64,000 nt of DNA from Basilea psittacipulmonis DSM 24701 (GTDB taxonomy: Bacteria; Pseudomonadota; Gammaproteobacteria; Burkholderiales; Burkholderiaceae_B): NCBI RefSeq assembly GCF_000743945.1, contig NZ_CP009238.1, forward strand, positions 62,001 to 126,000, given 5' to 3'. Shown piece after piece: positions 8,033-16,123 of this stretch. The translations under genes were made by a program, and so were the position numbers. The notes under the pieces are model-generated. The model worked only from the letters and a program-made list of their open reading frames with translations. It was not told the origin of the DNA and did no database searches. The stretch's first letter is position 1. Each line of letters begins with the position of its first letter.

Positions 8033-9970
8033 ATGATGGACAAAAATAAGGTAACTCAAAAAACGATTAATGTTAGAGAGCTTTTGGATTCAAGGCCGAT
8101 TGGAAAGTATCAGTTTTTTATTGTGCTGATGTGCTTTTTGGTTGTATTGATGGATGGTTTTGATGTAGTGATTATGGGGTTTGTGGGTCCGGAATTGAAA
8201 GCGTCGTGGAATTGGAGTAATGATGATTTGGCTCCCGTGTTGAGTGCGGCGTTATTTGGGCTAGCAATTGGGGCGATGATGGCAGGCCCTATTGCTGATA
8301 AATTGGGTCGAAGAAAAGTATTGTGTGCCTGTGTTTTGTTGTTTGGTTTGTTTACGTTGTTGGTCGTGACGGCTACAGATAAGGTGCATTTTATTATTTA
8401 TCGTTTTATTGCAGGATTGGCGATGGGCGGTATTATGCCGATGGCGGCGACTCTGGTTAATGAATACTCACCTCGTCGTAAGAGTTCATTTTTGGTAACA
8501 ATCGTATTTGCTGGCTTTACGGTCGGTGCGGCAGGAGGTGGTTTTTTAGCAAAGTGGTTGGTGCCTCATTTAGGATGGGAAAGTGTGTTTGTTTTGGGTG
8601 GGATATTGCCTATTTTGTTGAGTGTGTTGATGTATCTGGTAATGCCTGAGTCGTTGGCATTTTTGGTGCTCAAGGGCGGATCGCATGAACGCATTCTTTG
8701 TATTGTTAAAAAGTGCGTGCCAGAGATAGAAACAGAAAATGTAAAATTTGTTGTGCAAACAGAACGAGAGGAAACCAGTCAGTCAAAAATTGAATTAAAT
8801 AAAAACGCCAATCAACAAAGCACCACCGAAACACAGTCAAATAGCACTTCTCAGCAATTGGGTGTTCAAGGTCAGATAAACGCTGTATCTGAAAATGTGA
8901 TGCGGAACGATGGTCAGCACCAACAAACCATCTCCGAAACACAGCTAAACAGCACTTCTCAGCAATTGGGTGTTCAAAGTCAGATAAACGCTGTGTCTGA
9001 AAATGTGATGTTGAATGATGGTCAGTGCCAAAAAACGAACACCGAAACACAGCTAAACAGCACTTCTCAGCAATTGGGTGTTCAAAGTCAGATAAATGCT
9101 GTATCTGAAAATGTAATGTGGAACGATGGTCAGCACCAACAAACCAACACGGAAACACAGCTAAACAGCACTTCACAGCGATTAGGTGTTCAAAGTCAGA
9201 TAAACGCTGTATCTGAAAATGTGATGCGGAACGATGGTCAGCACCAACAAACCATCTCCGAAACACAGCTAAACAGCACTTCTCAGCAGTCGGGTGACGG
9301 TGATCGGATAAATAGTCATTTGAGTGATCAAGTTGGAACGCAGGTAGATAAACGTTTTTCGTCAAGTCATCACAATGCGATTAGAACGGTATTAAGTTCT
9401 GTTTATTTGTTGGGCAGTTTGACGTTGTGGTGTGGTTATTTCTTGCATTTATTCTTGGTTTATTTATTGGGTAGTTGGATGCCGACGATGATAAAAGATT
9501 CGGGGATGAGTTATGAGTATGCGGCGGTGATTTCAGCGACATTCCAATTAGGCGGACCTTTGGGATCAATTCTACAAGGTTGGTTAATGGATAAGTTTGA
9601 GGAACATAAGGTCATCATTGCGGCTTATTTGATTGGGGCCTTGTCGTTGGTGTTGATGAGCTATTTGGGCCATCAATACGTGTTGTTGTGTTTGGTGGCT
9701 TTTGTGATGGGAGCTAGTTTGAATGGCGGAGGCACGGCGTTCAATGCTTTGTCCAGTAATTTCTTCCCCTTGTCGGCTCGGGCAACGGGCAATAGCTGGA
9801 TGCATGGTATTGGGCGTTTAGGTGCGATTTTATCGGCATTTTCGGGAGCATGGATGTTGAACGCGGGACTTGATTTTTCACAAGTGGCGTTTATATTGAG
9901 CGTCCCTGCACTCATGATTGTGGTGTTATTGTTTGTGAAATCTTGGTATTATCAAAAATGTTTGCCTTGA
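8033..9970 (+). CDS. MFS aromatic acid:H+ symporter (AAHS type) with inserted repeat domain
   Basis: The 645-residue protein is an AAHS-type transporter (family members are usually about 450 residues). The N-terminal half has LDSRPIGKYQ, VVLMDGFDVVIMGFVGP and motif A GPIADKLGRRKVL. The C-terminal half has YLLGSWMPTMIKDSGMS and GWLMDKFEEHKV. These are fingerprints of benzoate/4-hydroxybenzoate/shikimate-type symporters. About 190 residues of the central cytoplasmic loop are extra and contain a Q/N/S/T-rich 36-residue tandem repeat (DNA 8819-9290). Both membrane halves are intact and in frame, so the protein could be functional. ATG 8033 or 8036 are both possible. The pair with the upstream AroE-like enzyme suggests a quinate/shikimate-like substrate. 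Confidence 0.85.
   Translation: MMDKNKVTQKTINVRELLDSRPIGKYQFFIVLMCFLVVLMDGFDVVIMGFVGPELKASWNWSNDDLAPVLSAALFGLAIGAMMAGPIADKLGRRKVLCACVLLFGLFTLLVVTATDKVHFIIYRFIAGLAMGGIMPMAATLVNEYSPRRKSSFLVTIVFAGFTVGAAGGGFLAKWLVPHLGWESVFVLGGILPILLSVLMYLVMPESLAFLVLKGGSHERILCIVKKCVPEIETENVKFVVQTEREETSQSKIELNKNANQQSTTETQSNSTSQQLGVQGQINAVSENVMRNDGQHQQTISETQLNSTSQQLGVQSQINAVSENVMLNDGQCQKTNTETQLNSTSQQLGVQSQINAVSENVMWNDGQHQQTNTETQLNSTSQRLGVQSQINAVSENVMRNDGQHQQTISETQLNSTSQQSGDGDRINSHLSDQVGTQVDKRFSSSHHNAIRTVLSSVYLLGSLTLWCGYFLHLFLVYLLGSWMPTMIKDSGMSYEYAAVISATFQLGGPLGSILQGWLMDKFEEHKVIIAAYLIGALSLVLMSYLGHQYVLLCLVAFVMGASLNGGGTAFNALSSNFFPLSARATGNSWMHGIGRLGAILSAFSGAWMLNAGLDFSQVAFILSVPALMIVVLLFVKSWYYQKCLP
8819..9290 (+). repeat. 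in-frame 108-bp tandem repeat inside the AAHS transporter
   Basis: Four full units and one partial unit start at about 8819, 8927, 9035, 9143 and 9251, each encoding 36 residues around TSQQLGVQSQINAVSENVM. The units differ at only a few codons (R/L/W before NDGQ, H or C after it). Being a multiple of three, copy-number change would keep the frame. The antisense strand is also open here, which is a by-product of the repeat. Confidence 0.95.
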
Positions 9971-10034
9971 TGACGGATGGCGTCATGCTATGTTATGCAA
10001 TGAGGCTTGAATAGTCAGTGTTAGGAGTAAGGAA

Positions 10035-10964
10035 ATGAGTGAAGTAAATAAGCATATTAGTTTGATTGGTGTGCCAACAGATGTGGGGGCGGGGCATCGT
10101 GGTGCGAGTATGGGGCCAGAAGCTTTGCGAGTGGCAGGGATTACGCAGACTTTGGAAGCTTTGGGGTTGCATGTAAAAGATTGTGGTAATTTGAGTGGGC
10201 CACCTAATCCTTGGCAACGTCCTGATGATGCGGGTTATCGTCATTTAGATGAGGTTATTGCATGGAATAAATTATTATGCGAGGCTTCGTATCAAGAGTT
10301 AAAAGCGGGTCGTTTGCCGATTATGTTGGGTGGCGACCATTGTTTAGGTGCGGGATCAGTCAGTGCCGCCGCTCGTTATTGTAAGGAAGCGGGCAAAAAG
10401 TTGTTGGTGGTGTGGTTAGATGCTCATACGGATTTTAATACGCATGAGATTTCGCCAACAGGCAATATCCATGGTATGCCAGTGGCATGTTTGTTTGGTC
10501 ATGGTCCAAAGGAATTGACGCATTTAGCGGGTTTTTGTCCTGCTTTGAACGCTCAACAAATCAAGCAAGTTGGGATTCGTAGTGTGGATGCGGAAGAGAA
10601 AAAGTTTGTGCATCAAGCAGGTTATGAAGTGTTTGATATGCGTTATATCGATGAAAATGGGATGCGTAACACGATGGAAAGAGTGTTAGCCAAAGTGGAT
10701 TCCAATACGCATATTCATGTGAGTTTTGATGTGGACTTTTTGGATCCAGAGATTGCTCCTGGGGTGGGTACAACGGTTCGTGGCGGTCCGAATTATCGTG
10801 AAGCACAGTTGTGTATGGAGATGATTGGCGACACAGGTTTGATGGGGTCTTTGGACATTGTAGAATTAAATCCTGCCTTGGATATGCGTAATTTAACGGC
10901 TGAAATTGCTTTGGAAATGATTCAAAGTCTTTTTGGTTTAAATACGTTGGTCAGACCTAAATAA
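10035..10964 (+). CDS. rocF: arginase
   Basis: This 309-residue ureohydrolase of the arginase subfamily hydrolyses L-arginine to ornithine and urea using two manganese ions. The metal ligands are visible in GGDHCLGAGS (~residue 99), DAHTDFNTHEISPTGNIHG (~residue 133) and SFDVDFLDPEIAPG (~residue 233). The ATG follows a strong ribosome binding site (TTAGGAGTAAGGAA). A PACE exporter gene starts six bases later, and DMT and DUF1289 genes continue the same operon. With the ornithine cyclodeaminase gene it gives an arginine-to-proline route. Confidence 0.95.
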   Translation: MSEVNKHISLIGVPTDVGAGHRGASMGPEALRVAGITQTLEALGLHVKDCGNLSGPPNPWQRPDDAGYRHLDEVIAWNKLLCEASYQELKAGRLPIMLGGDHCLGAGSVSAAARYCKEAGKKLLVVWLDAHTDFNTHEISPTGNIHGMPVACLFGHGPKELTHLAGFCPALNAQQIKQVGIRSVDAEEKKFVHQAGYEVFDMRYIDENGMRNTMERVLAKVDSNTHIHVSFDVDFLDPEIAPGVGTTVRGGPNYREAQLCMEMIGDTGLMGSLDIVELNPALDMRNLTAEIALEMIQSLFGLNTLVRPK

Positions 10965-10970
10965 TCACTT

Positions 10971-11405
10971 ATGAAGTACGAAAAACCTAAATCAAAGCTA
11001 GAGCGTGTGTTGTATGCTATCGCCTTTGAGTTCTTTGGGATTGTCATCAGTGCACCCTTGATGTCGTGGTTGTTTAATCATTCGGTGTTTTCAATGGGCA
11101 GTGTAGCGATTGTTATTGCGATGATTGCTTTGCTGTGGAACGTTGTTTATAACTGGATTTACGATCGATTGAGATGGCATTTTGGGTGGGAAAAAACGCC
11201 CGTCACAAGGATTTATCACGCGGTTGCTTTTGAGTTAGGTTTGGCCTTGGTTTCAGTGCCATTGATTTTATATGGTTTGGATACGGATATTATCGAATCA
11301 ATCGGCGTGGAGATTGCATTTATGGTGTTTTATTTAATTTTCACGTACTGTTTTAATTGGATTTACGATATATTGCGTGCAAATTGGTGGGCAAAGGTGT
11401 CTTAA
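10971..11405 (+). CDS. PACE-family efflux transporter (two BTP domains)
   Basis: This 144-residue protein has four membrane segments arranged as two repeats: ERVLYAIAFEFFGIVISAP with WNVVYNWIYDRL, then RIYHAVAFELGLALVSVP with FNWIYDILRA. This duplicated bacterial transmembrane-pair layout defines the PACE family (AceI-like), which exports chlorhexidine, acriflavine or short-chain diamines. Placement directly after arginase hints that a polyamine or diamine may be the natural substrate, but that is inference. The stop overlaps the next start by one base (TAATG). Confidence 0.9.
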   Translation: MKYEKPKSKLERVLYAIAFEFFGIVISAPLMSWLFNHSVFSMGSVAIVIAMIALLWNVVYNWIYDRLRWHFGWEKTPVTRIYHAVAFELGLALVSVPLILYGLDTDIIESIGVEIAFMVFYLIFTYCFNWIYDILRANWWAKVS

Positions 11406-12295
11406 TGTCAGATAAGCGTATTTTGGGGTTAAGTCGTCAAGAATGGGCATTGGTGCTGGTGACGATTTTCTGGGGCAGTACGTTTGTCGTGGTGAAAAAT
11501 GCCATGCAATGGTCAGGGCCGTTTAGCTTTGTGGCCATGCGGTTTTTGATGGCTGGGGTAGTGACGTTTTTAATTTTTCGCCGAGATGTCTTGCGGATCA
11601 CGAAAAAAGAATTGTTTAGTGGTGTATTGATTGGTGCCATGGTGTTTATGGGCTATGGGTTTCAAACAGTAGGGTTACAAACAATTTTAAGTAGTCAGTC
11701 TGCATTTTTGACCGCTTTGTATGTACCGATTGTCCCGTTTTTACAATGGATTGTGACTAAAAAAGCACCCAGCAAAATGAACTTTCTAGGGATCGCTTTG
11801 GCGTTTGCGGGTACGATTTACATCACAGGTGGAGGCATTACCCAGATTAGCTTGAGTTTTGGCGAGTTGATGACGGTTTTGGCGGCCATTGCCTTATCGT
11901 TTGAGATCTTGCTATTTAGTTTTTTTGGATCAAAAGTGAACGTGCGTGGAATGACGGTTATTCAGTTGTTTACCGTGTCGTTGCTGGGTTTCATCGTGGC
12001 CCCGTTGTCTGGAGAAGCGATGCCTGAATTTTCTTGGGTATTATTAGGCAGTATTGCTTTTATGGGTGTGGGCAGTGGGGTGGTTCAGTTTACGATGGCA
12101 TGGGCCCAAAGTTCTATTTCTGCCACGCGAGCAACGTTGATTTATACGGGTGAGCCGATTTGGGGAGCCGTTGCTGGTCGTATCGTAGGTGAGCGGTTGG
12201 GAATGGGGGCTTTATTTGGTGCCTTGTTGATTTTTCTTGGTGTGCTGGTTAGTGAGTTAAAATTTAAATTTTCAAAAGCGGATAAACGTGAGTGA
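11405..12295 (+). CDS. DMT superfamily transporter (EamA)
   Basis: 296 residues with ten predicted membrane helices as two EamA repeats. Landmarks are FWGSTFVVVKNAM in the first helix, FVAMRFLMAGV in the second, and ATLIYTGEPIWGAVAGRIVGERL in the ninth region, the most conserved part of the family. The frame extends upstream to 11357 inside the PACE gene; I choose the ATG at 11405 (MSDKRILGL), which overlaps the PACE stop. Probable metabolite or drug exporter in the arginase operon; substrate unknown. Confidence 0.85.
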   Translation: MSDKRILGLSRQEWALVLVTIFWGSTFVVVKNAMQWSGPFSFVAMRFLMAGVVTFLIFRRDVLRITKKELFSGVLIGAMVFMGYGFQTVGLQTILSSQSAFLTALYVPIVPFLQWIVTKKAPSKMNFLGIALAFAGTIYITGGGITQISLSFGELMTVLAAIALSFEILLFSFFGSKVNVRGMTVIQLFTVSLLGFIVAPLSGEAMPEFSWVLLGSIAFMGVGSGVVQFTMAWAQSSISATRATLIYTGEPIWGAVAGRIVGERLGMGALFGALLIFLGVLVSELKFKFSKADKRE

Positions 12296-12545
12296 ACAAT
12301 TAGAACTATTTGATGTACCTAGTCCCTGTATCGGCGTGTGTACATCAGGTCCAGAGGGATATTGCAAAGGATGTTTTCGCACCCGAGATGAACGCTTTCA
12401 CTGGAATTTATTTACCAACTCACAAAAAAAACAAGTCATCCATTTATGTCGCATCAGAAAAATTAAATTGATTCGTCAGATGTTGGCTAAAAACGCCACG
12501 CCAGAAGAGGCACCATCGTCACCTCAAATGGAATTGTTTGAGTAG
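12288..12545 (+). CDS. DUF1289 domain protein
   Basis: 85 residues with the diagnostic cysteine pattern PCIGVCTSGPEGYCKGC followed by FRTRDERFHW, as in DUF1289 proteins. The four cysteines probably bind a metal. It overlaps the DMT gene by eight bases, so it is co-translated. The function of the family is unknown. Its last ~28 codons are duplicated 202 bp downstream. Confidence 0.85.
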   Translation: MSEQLELFDVPSPCIGVCTSGPEGYCKGCFRTRDERFHWNLFTNSQKKQVIHLCRIRKIKLIRQMLAKNATPEEAPSSPQMELFE

Positions 12546-12912
12546 TGGTGTTTATCGATGTTTCGATCGTTCGCTTGTAACGCTCGCTAAAACAGCTGGA
12601 TTCAAGCACCTTGTCCGTGGAACACAAAAAAAACAAGTCATCCATTTATGTCGTATCAGAAAAATTAAATTGATTCGCCAGATGTTAGCCAAAAACGCTA
12701 CGCCAGAGGCCACGCGGTCATCGCAAACAAACGCCACGCCAGAAGCCACGCGGTCATCACAAAACAAATACCGTCCTAGAAGAGGCCCATCACCGCCCCA
12801 GAAGCCACTCCATCCTCACTCATCCTATTACAACATCGCGTCCATCGCTTTCGTGTCTTTGATCATCTTAGAAAACATCAAAATTACCTCAACGTCATGT
12901 GAGAAAGCGTAA
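12538..12912 (+). pseudogene. duplicated tail of the DUF1289 gene
   Basis: Bases 12623-12708 repeat 12421-12506 with a few changes, recreating the residues KKQVIHLCRIRKIKLIRQML in a new frame context. A 36-bp unit (ACGCCAGAGGCCACGCGGTC and its near copy 36 bp later) follows twice. The resulting 124-codon frame has no start signal or family match and lacks the cysteine motif; I regard it as duplication debris rather than a gene. Confidence 0.65.
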
Positions 12913-12984
12913 AACTTATCTCTGTTTTAAGGTTTTGACGATACAATAGGAGGGTATAAGATTGATGAAAAATAAGGATGTTAA

Positions 12985-13443
12985 ATGTCAAACGAAACAT
13001 TAAGTTTACTTGGTTCAAAACGTACGGAATATCCGACGGATTATGCCCCTGACGTACTAGAGGCTTTTGAAAATAAACACCCTGATAATGATTATTTTGT
13101 GACCTTTGTTTGTCCTGAATTTACGAGTTTGTGTCCCATTACCAACCAGCCTGATTTTGCCACGATCTACATCCGTTACATTCCTAACATTCGGATGGTG
13201 GAAAGTAAGTCGTTGAAGCTGTATTTGTTTTCGTTTCGCAATCACGGGGATTTTCATGAGGATTGTGTGAATATCATTATGAAAGATTTGATTAAACTCA
13301 TGGATCCCAAGTATATCGAGGTCAAAGGGGTGTTTACGCCACGAGGCGGGATTGCCATTCATCCTTTTGCAAATTATGGACAAGCGGGAACGATGTTTGA
13401 AGAGATGGCTCGTGAACGTTTGATGAAGCACGAGATGGCGTAA
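12985..13443 (+). CDS. queF: NADPH-dependent 7-cyano-7-deazaguanine reductase (short form)
   Basis: 152 residues. It reduces the nitrile of preQ0 to preQ1 in queuosine synthesis. The catalytic motif [15 protein letters not shown] contains Cys50 (thioimide former) and Asp57 (proton donor). The QueF motif ESKSLKLY (73-80) and the substrate segment RNHGDFHED follow. The length matches unimodular QueF. A likely promoter is TTGACG (12935-12940) with TAAGAT (12957-12962). It stands alone between the DUF1289 region and an amino acid permease, about 10 kb from the riboswitch-controlled yhhQ. Confidence 0.95.
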   Translation: MSNETLSLLGSKRTEYPTDYAPDVLEAFENKHPDNDYFVTFVCPEFTSLCPITNQPDFATIYIRYIPNIRMVESKSLKLYLFSFRNHGDFHEDCVNIIMKDLIKLMDPKYIEVKGVFTPRGGIAIHPFANYGQAGTMFEEMARERLMKHEMA

Positions 13444-13507
13444 GGGTTTAAAAGATTTTGTAAAACAGTGAAATAATGAAAATAGCGTTGTTCAAAGGAA
13501 AGATAAG

Positions 13508-14716
13508 ATGAAAAAACCATCGATATTAGGGGGTGCTTGCATTATTGCAGGTGTTTGTGTGGGTGCAGGAATGCTAGGCTTGCCAGCAGCGGGAGCAGGG
13601 GCGTGGACGTTATGGACAGGGTTTGCGTTATGCTTGACGATGATAGTGATGTCAGTGTCTGGATTTTTGTTGTTAGAAACCTTTCAGCATTATGATAAAC
13701 ACGTTTCTTTTGATACCGTTACTCGCTCGTTGTTAGGCCCTATTTATAATTTTATCAATAATTTATCGGTTTACTTTGTGGGCGGTATTTTGTTGTATGC
13801 GTATTCGACTTCATTGGGTGATATTGTCGGCAATATGTTCGGCTTGCCCATGTCGGTGGCTTCTATTCTGTCTGTGTTGGCATTCTCGTTTCCTGTTTGG
13901 TTGTCAACGCGTTCGGTCGATCGTTTCTCGGTATTGCTGATTGTGTTTATGATTGTCAGCTTTGTTGCCAGTATTTCAGGGTTGTTAAATAATATTTCCA
14001 GTGATGTGCTGTTTAACGTGGACGACCAACACGCGTCCTATCTGCCTTATTTAATGATGTTGTTCCCTGTTGCATTGACTTCTTTTGGGTATCATCATTC
14101 GGTGGCCTCGTTGCGTATCTATTATCAAGACGAGAAAAAGGCTCAATACGCTATTTTAGGTGGTACATTGATTGCCCTAGTGCTTTACCTTGTGTGGGTG
14201 GTGAGTATTTTTGGTAATTTGCCACGCCAAGAATTTCCTGCCATTATGGCAAAGGGCGGTGAGGTCAGTGCTTTATTATCGGCTTTGCAGGGCGTAATTG
14301 ATACAGAATTCGTGCCCAAAATGATCAATGCTTTTTCAATTGCAGCGATTGTGTCATCGTTTGTGGCAGTGGGATTGGGCGTGTTTGATTATTTGGCGGA
14401 TTTGTTTCACATCAAATCAGAAACCCCATCACAACGTACTCGTGTGTGGGCGGTTACCTTTTTGCCCCCTTTATTATGTTCCGTGTTTTTTCCAATGGGC
14501 TTTTTAAAAGCAATCGCCTATGCGGGAGCGGTCGCAGCGATATGGACATGTTTAACACCACCATTATTGGCATGGCGAGCAAGAAGTCGCTATGGCAAAG
14601 GTCATTACTCAGTTCCAGCTGGATACTTGTTTATGATCTTGGTGTTTGTGTTTGGTGCAGCCGTGATGATTTTCCATATGTTGAATTTATGGGGTTATTT
14701 GCCTGTATTTAAATAA
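13508..14716 (+). CDS. aromatic amino acid permease (Mtr/TyrP/TnaB family)
   Basis: 402 residues with eleven predicted helices of the hydroxy/aromatic amino acid permease (HAAAP) family. The N-terminal segment GGACIIAGVCVGAGMLGLP is the family fingerprint, and LFPVALTSFGYHHSVASLR matches the conserved sixth-helix region. It imports tryptophan, tyrosine or related amino acids with protons; the exact substrate cannot be read. The ATG follows AAAGGAAAGATAAG. Single gene before the str operon. Confidence 0.88.
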   Translation: MKKPSILGGACIIAGVCVGAGMLGLPAAGAGAWTLWTGFALCLTMIVMSVSGFLLLETFQHYDKHVSFDTVTRSLLGPIYNFINNLSVYFVGGILLYAYSTSLGDIVGNMFGLPMSVASILSVLAFSFPVWLSTRSVDRFSVLLIVFMIVSFVASISGLLNNISSDVLFNVDDQHASYLPYLMMLFPVALTSFGYHHSVASLRIYYQDEKKAQYAILGGTLIALVLYLVWVVSIFGNLPRQEFPAIMAKGGEVSALLSALQGVIDTEFVPKMINAFSIAAIVSSFVAVGLGVFDYLADLFHIKSETPSQRTRVWAVTFLPPLLCSVFFPMGFLKAIAYAGAVAAIWTCLTPPLLAWRARSRYGKGHYSVPAGYLFMILVFVFGAAVMIFHMLNLWGYLPVFK

Positions 14717-15094
14717 GATCTGTGTCGCTTTCGTATCTATTTGTTGAAATATTTGATTAAAATCTTTGATTAACTTGACCTTTTCTGCTTTAAGGTGTTA
14801 TATTTGTATGTTCACTTTATAGAGGTGAGGATTTTTTGCACGTTTTTGGTAAGGCTAGTTTTTATAGTGTTACGGAAAATAGCGAATGTTTTTACCGACT
14901 TATGAAGTGTTTTAGGTTGCTAGAGAATATCGAACAGCCTGCGATAGTCTGTTAGTGAAATGCTTGACATCGCTTAAACACAGGTTTCGATTTTGAAATG
15001 ATGTGTTGGTAGGTGTTGTTTGAACGGATGGATTAACGCGTAAGTGAGGTATTTTTTAGTGTTTTTTGAATTTATCATTTTATAGGAATGATTC
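14717..15094 (+). promoter_or_regulatory. str operon promoter region
   Basis: The best promoter is TTGACC (14775-14780), an 18-bp spacer, and TATATT (14799-14804). A second, weaker -35 (TTGACA, 14964-14969) lies nearer the gene with a poor -10. No terminator for the upstream permease and no ORF are evident. The long leader may carry ribosomal-protein or growth-rate control. Confidence 0.6.
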
Positions 15095-15472
15095 ATGCCA
15101 ACCATTAGCCAACTCGTGCGTAAACCGCGCGAAAGTAGCCATGTGAAGTCTAAGAGTCCCGCTCTTGAGAACTGCCCGCAGCGTCGTGGTGTATGTACTC
15201 GTGTATATACTACAACGCCTAAAAAACCTAACTCTGCGATGCGTAAAGTTGCTAAAGTTCGTTTAACTAACGGCTTTGAAGTGATTTCATACATCGGCGG
15301 TGAAGGCCATAACCTACAAGAACACAGTGTTGTACTTGTTCGTGGTGGTCGTGTTAAGGACTTGCCGGGTGTCCGTTACCACATCGTTCGTGGTTCTTTG
15401 GACTTGCAAGGTGTTAAAGACCGTAAACAAGCCCGTTCTAAATACGGTGCTAAACGTCCTAAGAAAGCTTAA
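15095..15472 (+). CDS. rpsL: 30S ribosomal protein S12
   Basis: 125 residues, full family length, starting [13 protein letters not shown]. It carries the conserved decoding-centre loop [16 protein letters not shown] (Lys43 in the streptomycin region) and the second streptomycin site [13 protein letters not shown] with Lys88, both in the sensitive (wild-type) form. First gene of the str operon. Confidence 0.98.
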   Translation: MPTISQLVRKPRESSHVKSKSPALENCPQRRGVCTRVYTTTPKKPNSAMRKVAKVRLTNGFEVISYIGGEGHNLQEHSVVLVRGGRVKDLPGVRYHIVRGSLDLQGVKDRKQARSKYGAKRPKKA

Positions 15473-15637
15473 TTTGCTGATTAGTTCCAGGTATGCTTCC
15501 GATCTATAACAGAAAGAAAGCGTGCAATAACCGCTGCTGGGTAAATTTAAAGCGGTAAGTAAGGGGTTGCATTTGAATGGGCAACCGTGGCCACGTAAAG
15601 TGGTTCAACTGAATTAACACAATTTAAAGGAAGTTAT

Positions 15638-16108
15638 ATGCCACGTCGTCGTAAAGTTCCAAAACGTGAGATTCTACCTGATCCAAAGTTCGGTAGCGTA
15701 GAACTTGCAAAATTCATGAACGTTGTGATGCTATCTGGTAAGAAAGCCGTAGCAGAACGTATCGTTTATGGTGCATTAGATAAAGTGCAAGAAAAAACAG
15801 GCAAAGATCCATTAGAGATTTTTGCATTAGCAATTAATAACGTTAAACCTGTTGTCGAGGTAAAAAGCCGTCGCGTAGGGGGTGCTAACTACCAAGTACC
15901 GGTAGAAGTTCGTCCTGTACGTCGTCTTGCTTTGGCAATGCGTTGGGTACGTGAAGCAGCTAAGAAACGCGGTGAAAAGTCAATGGACTTGCGTTTGGCT
16001 GGAGAATTGATTGATGCGTCAGAAGGTCGTGGCGCTGCAATGAAGAAACGTGAAGATACTCACCGTATGGCGGAAGCTAACCGTGCGTTCTCACATTTCC
16101 GTTGGTAA
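15638..16108 (+). CDS. rpsG: 30S ribosomal protein S7
   Basis: 156 residues starting [16 protein letters not shown], the standard S7 N-terminus and length, with [13 protein letters not shown] in the rRNA-binding region. A 165-bp gap separates it from rpsL and contains an imperfect hairpin (ACCGCT/AGCGGT, about 15530-15556). In enterobacteria, S7 represses its own operon through this intercistronic region; whether that holds here is unknown. Good ribosome binding site (AAAGGAAG). Confidence 0.98.
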   Translation: MPRRRKVPKREILPDPKFGSVELAKFMNVVMLSGKKAVAERIVYGALDKVQEKTGKDPLEIFALAINNVKPVVEVKSRRVGGANYQVPVEVRPVRRLALAMRWVREAAKKRGEKSMDLRLAGELIDASEGRGAAMKKREDTHRMAEANRAFSHFRW

Positions 16109-16123
16109 TAAAAGGATACAAAA

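Noticed and set aside
8706..9365. 219-codon minus-strand frame opposite the transporter repeat
   Set aside because: It is open only because the repeat unit lacks stops in that frame; no start signal, and the plus strand encodes a known family on both sides.
14446..14712. 88-codon plus-strand frame inside the aromatic amino acid permease gene
   Set aside because: It lies fully inside a clear coding gene in another frame with no family features.
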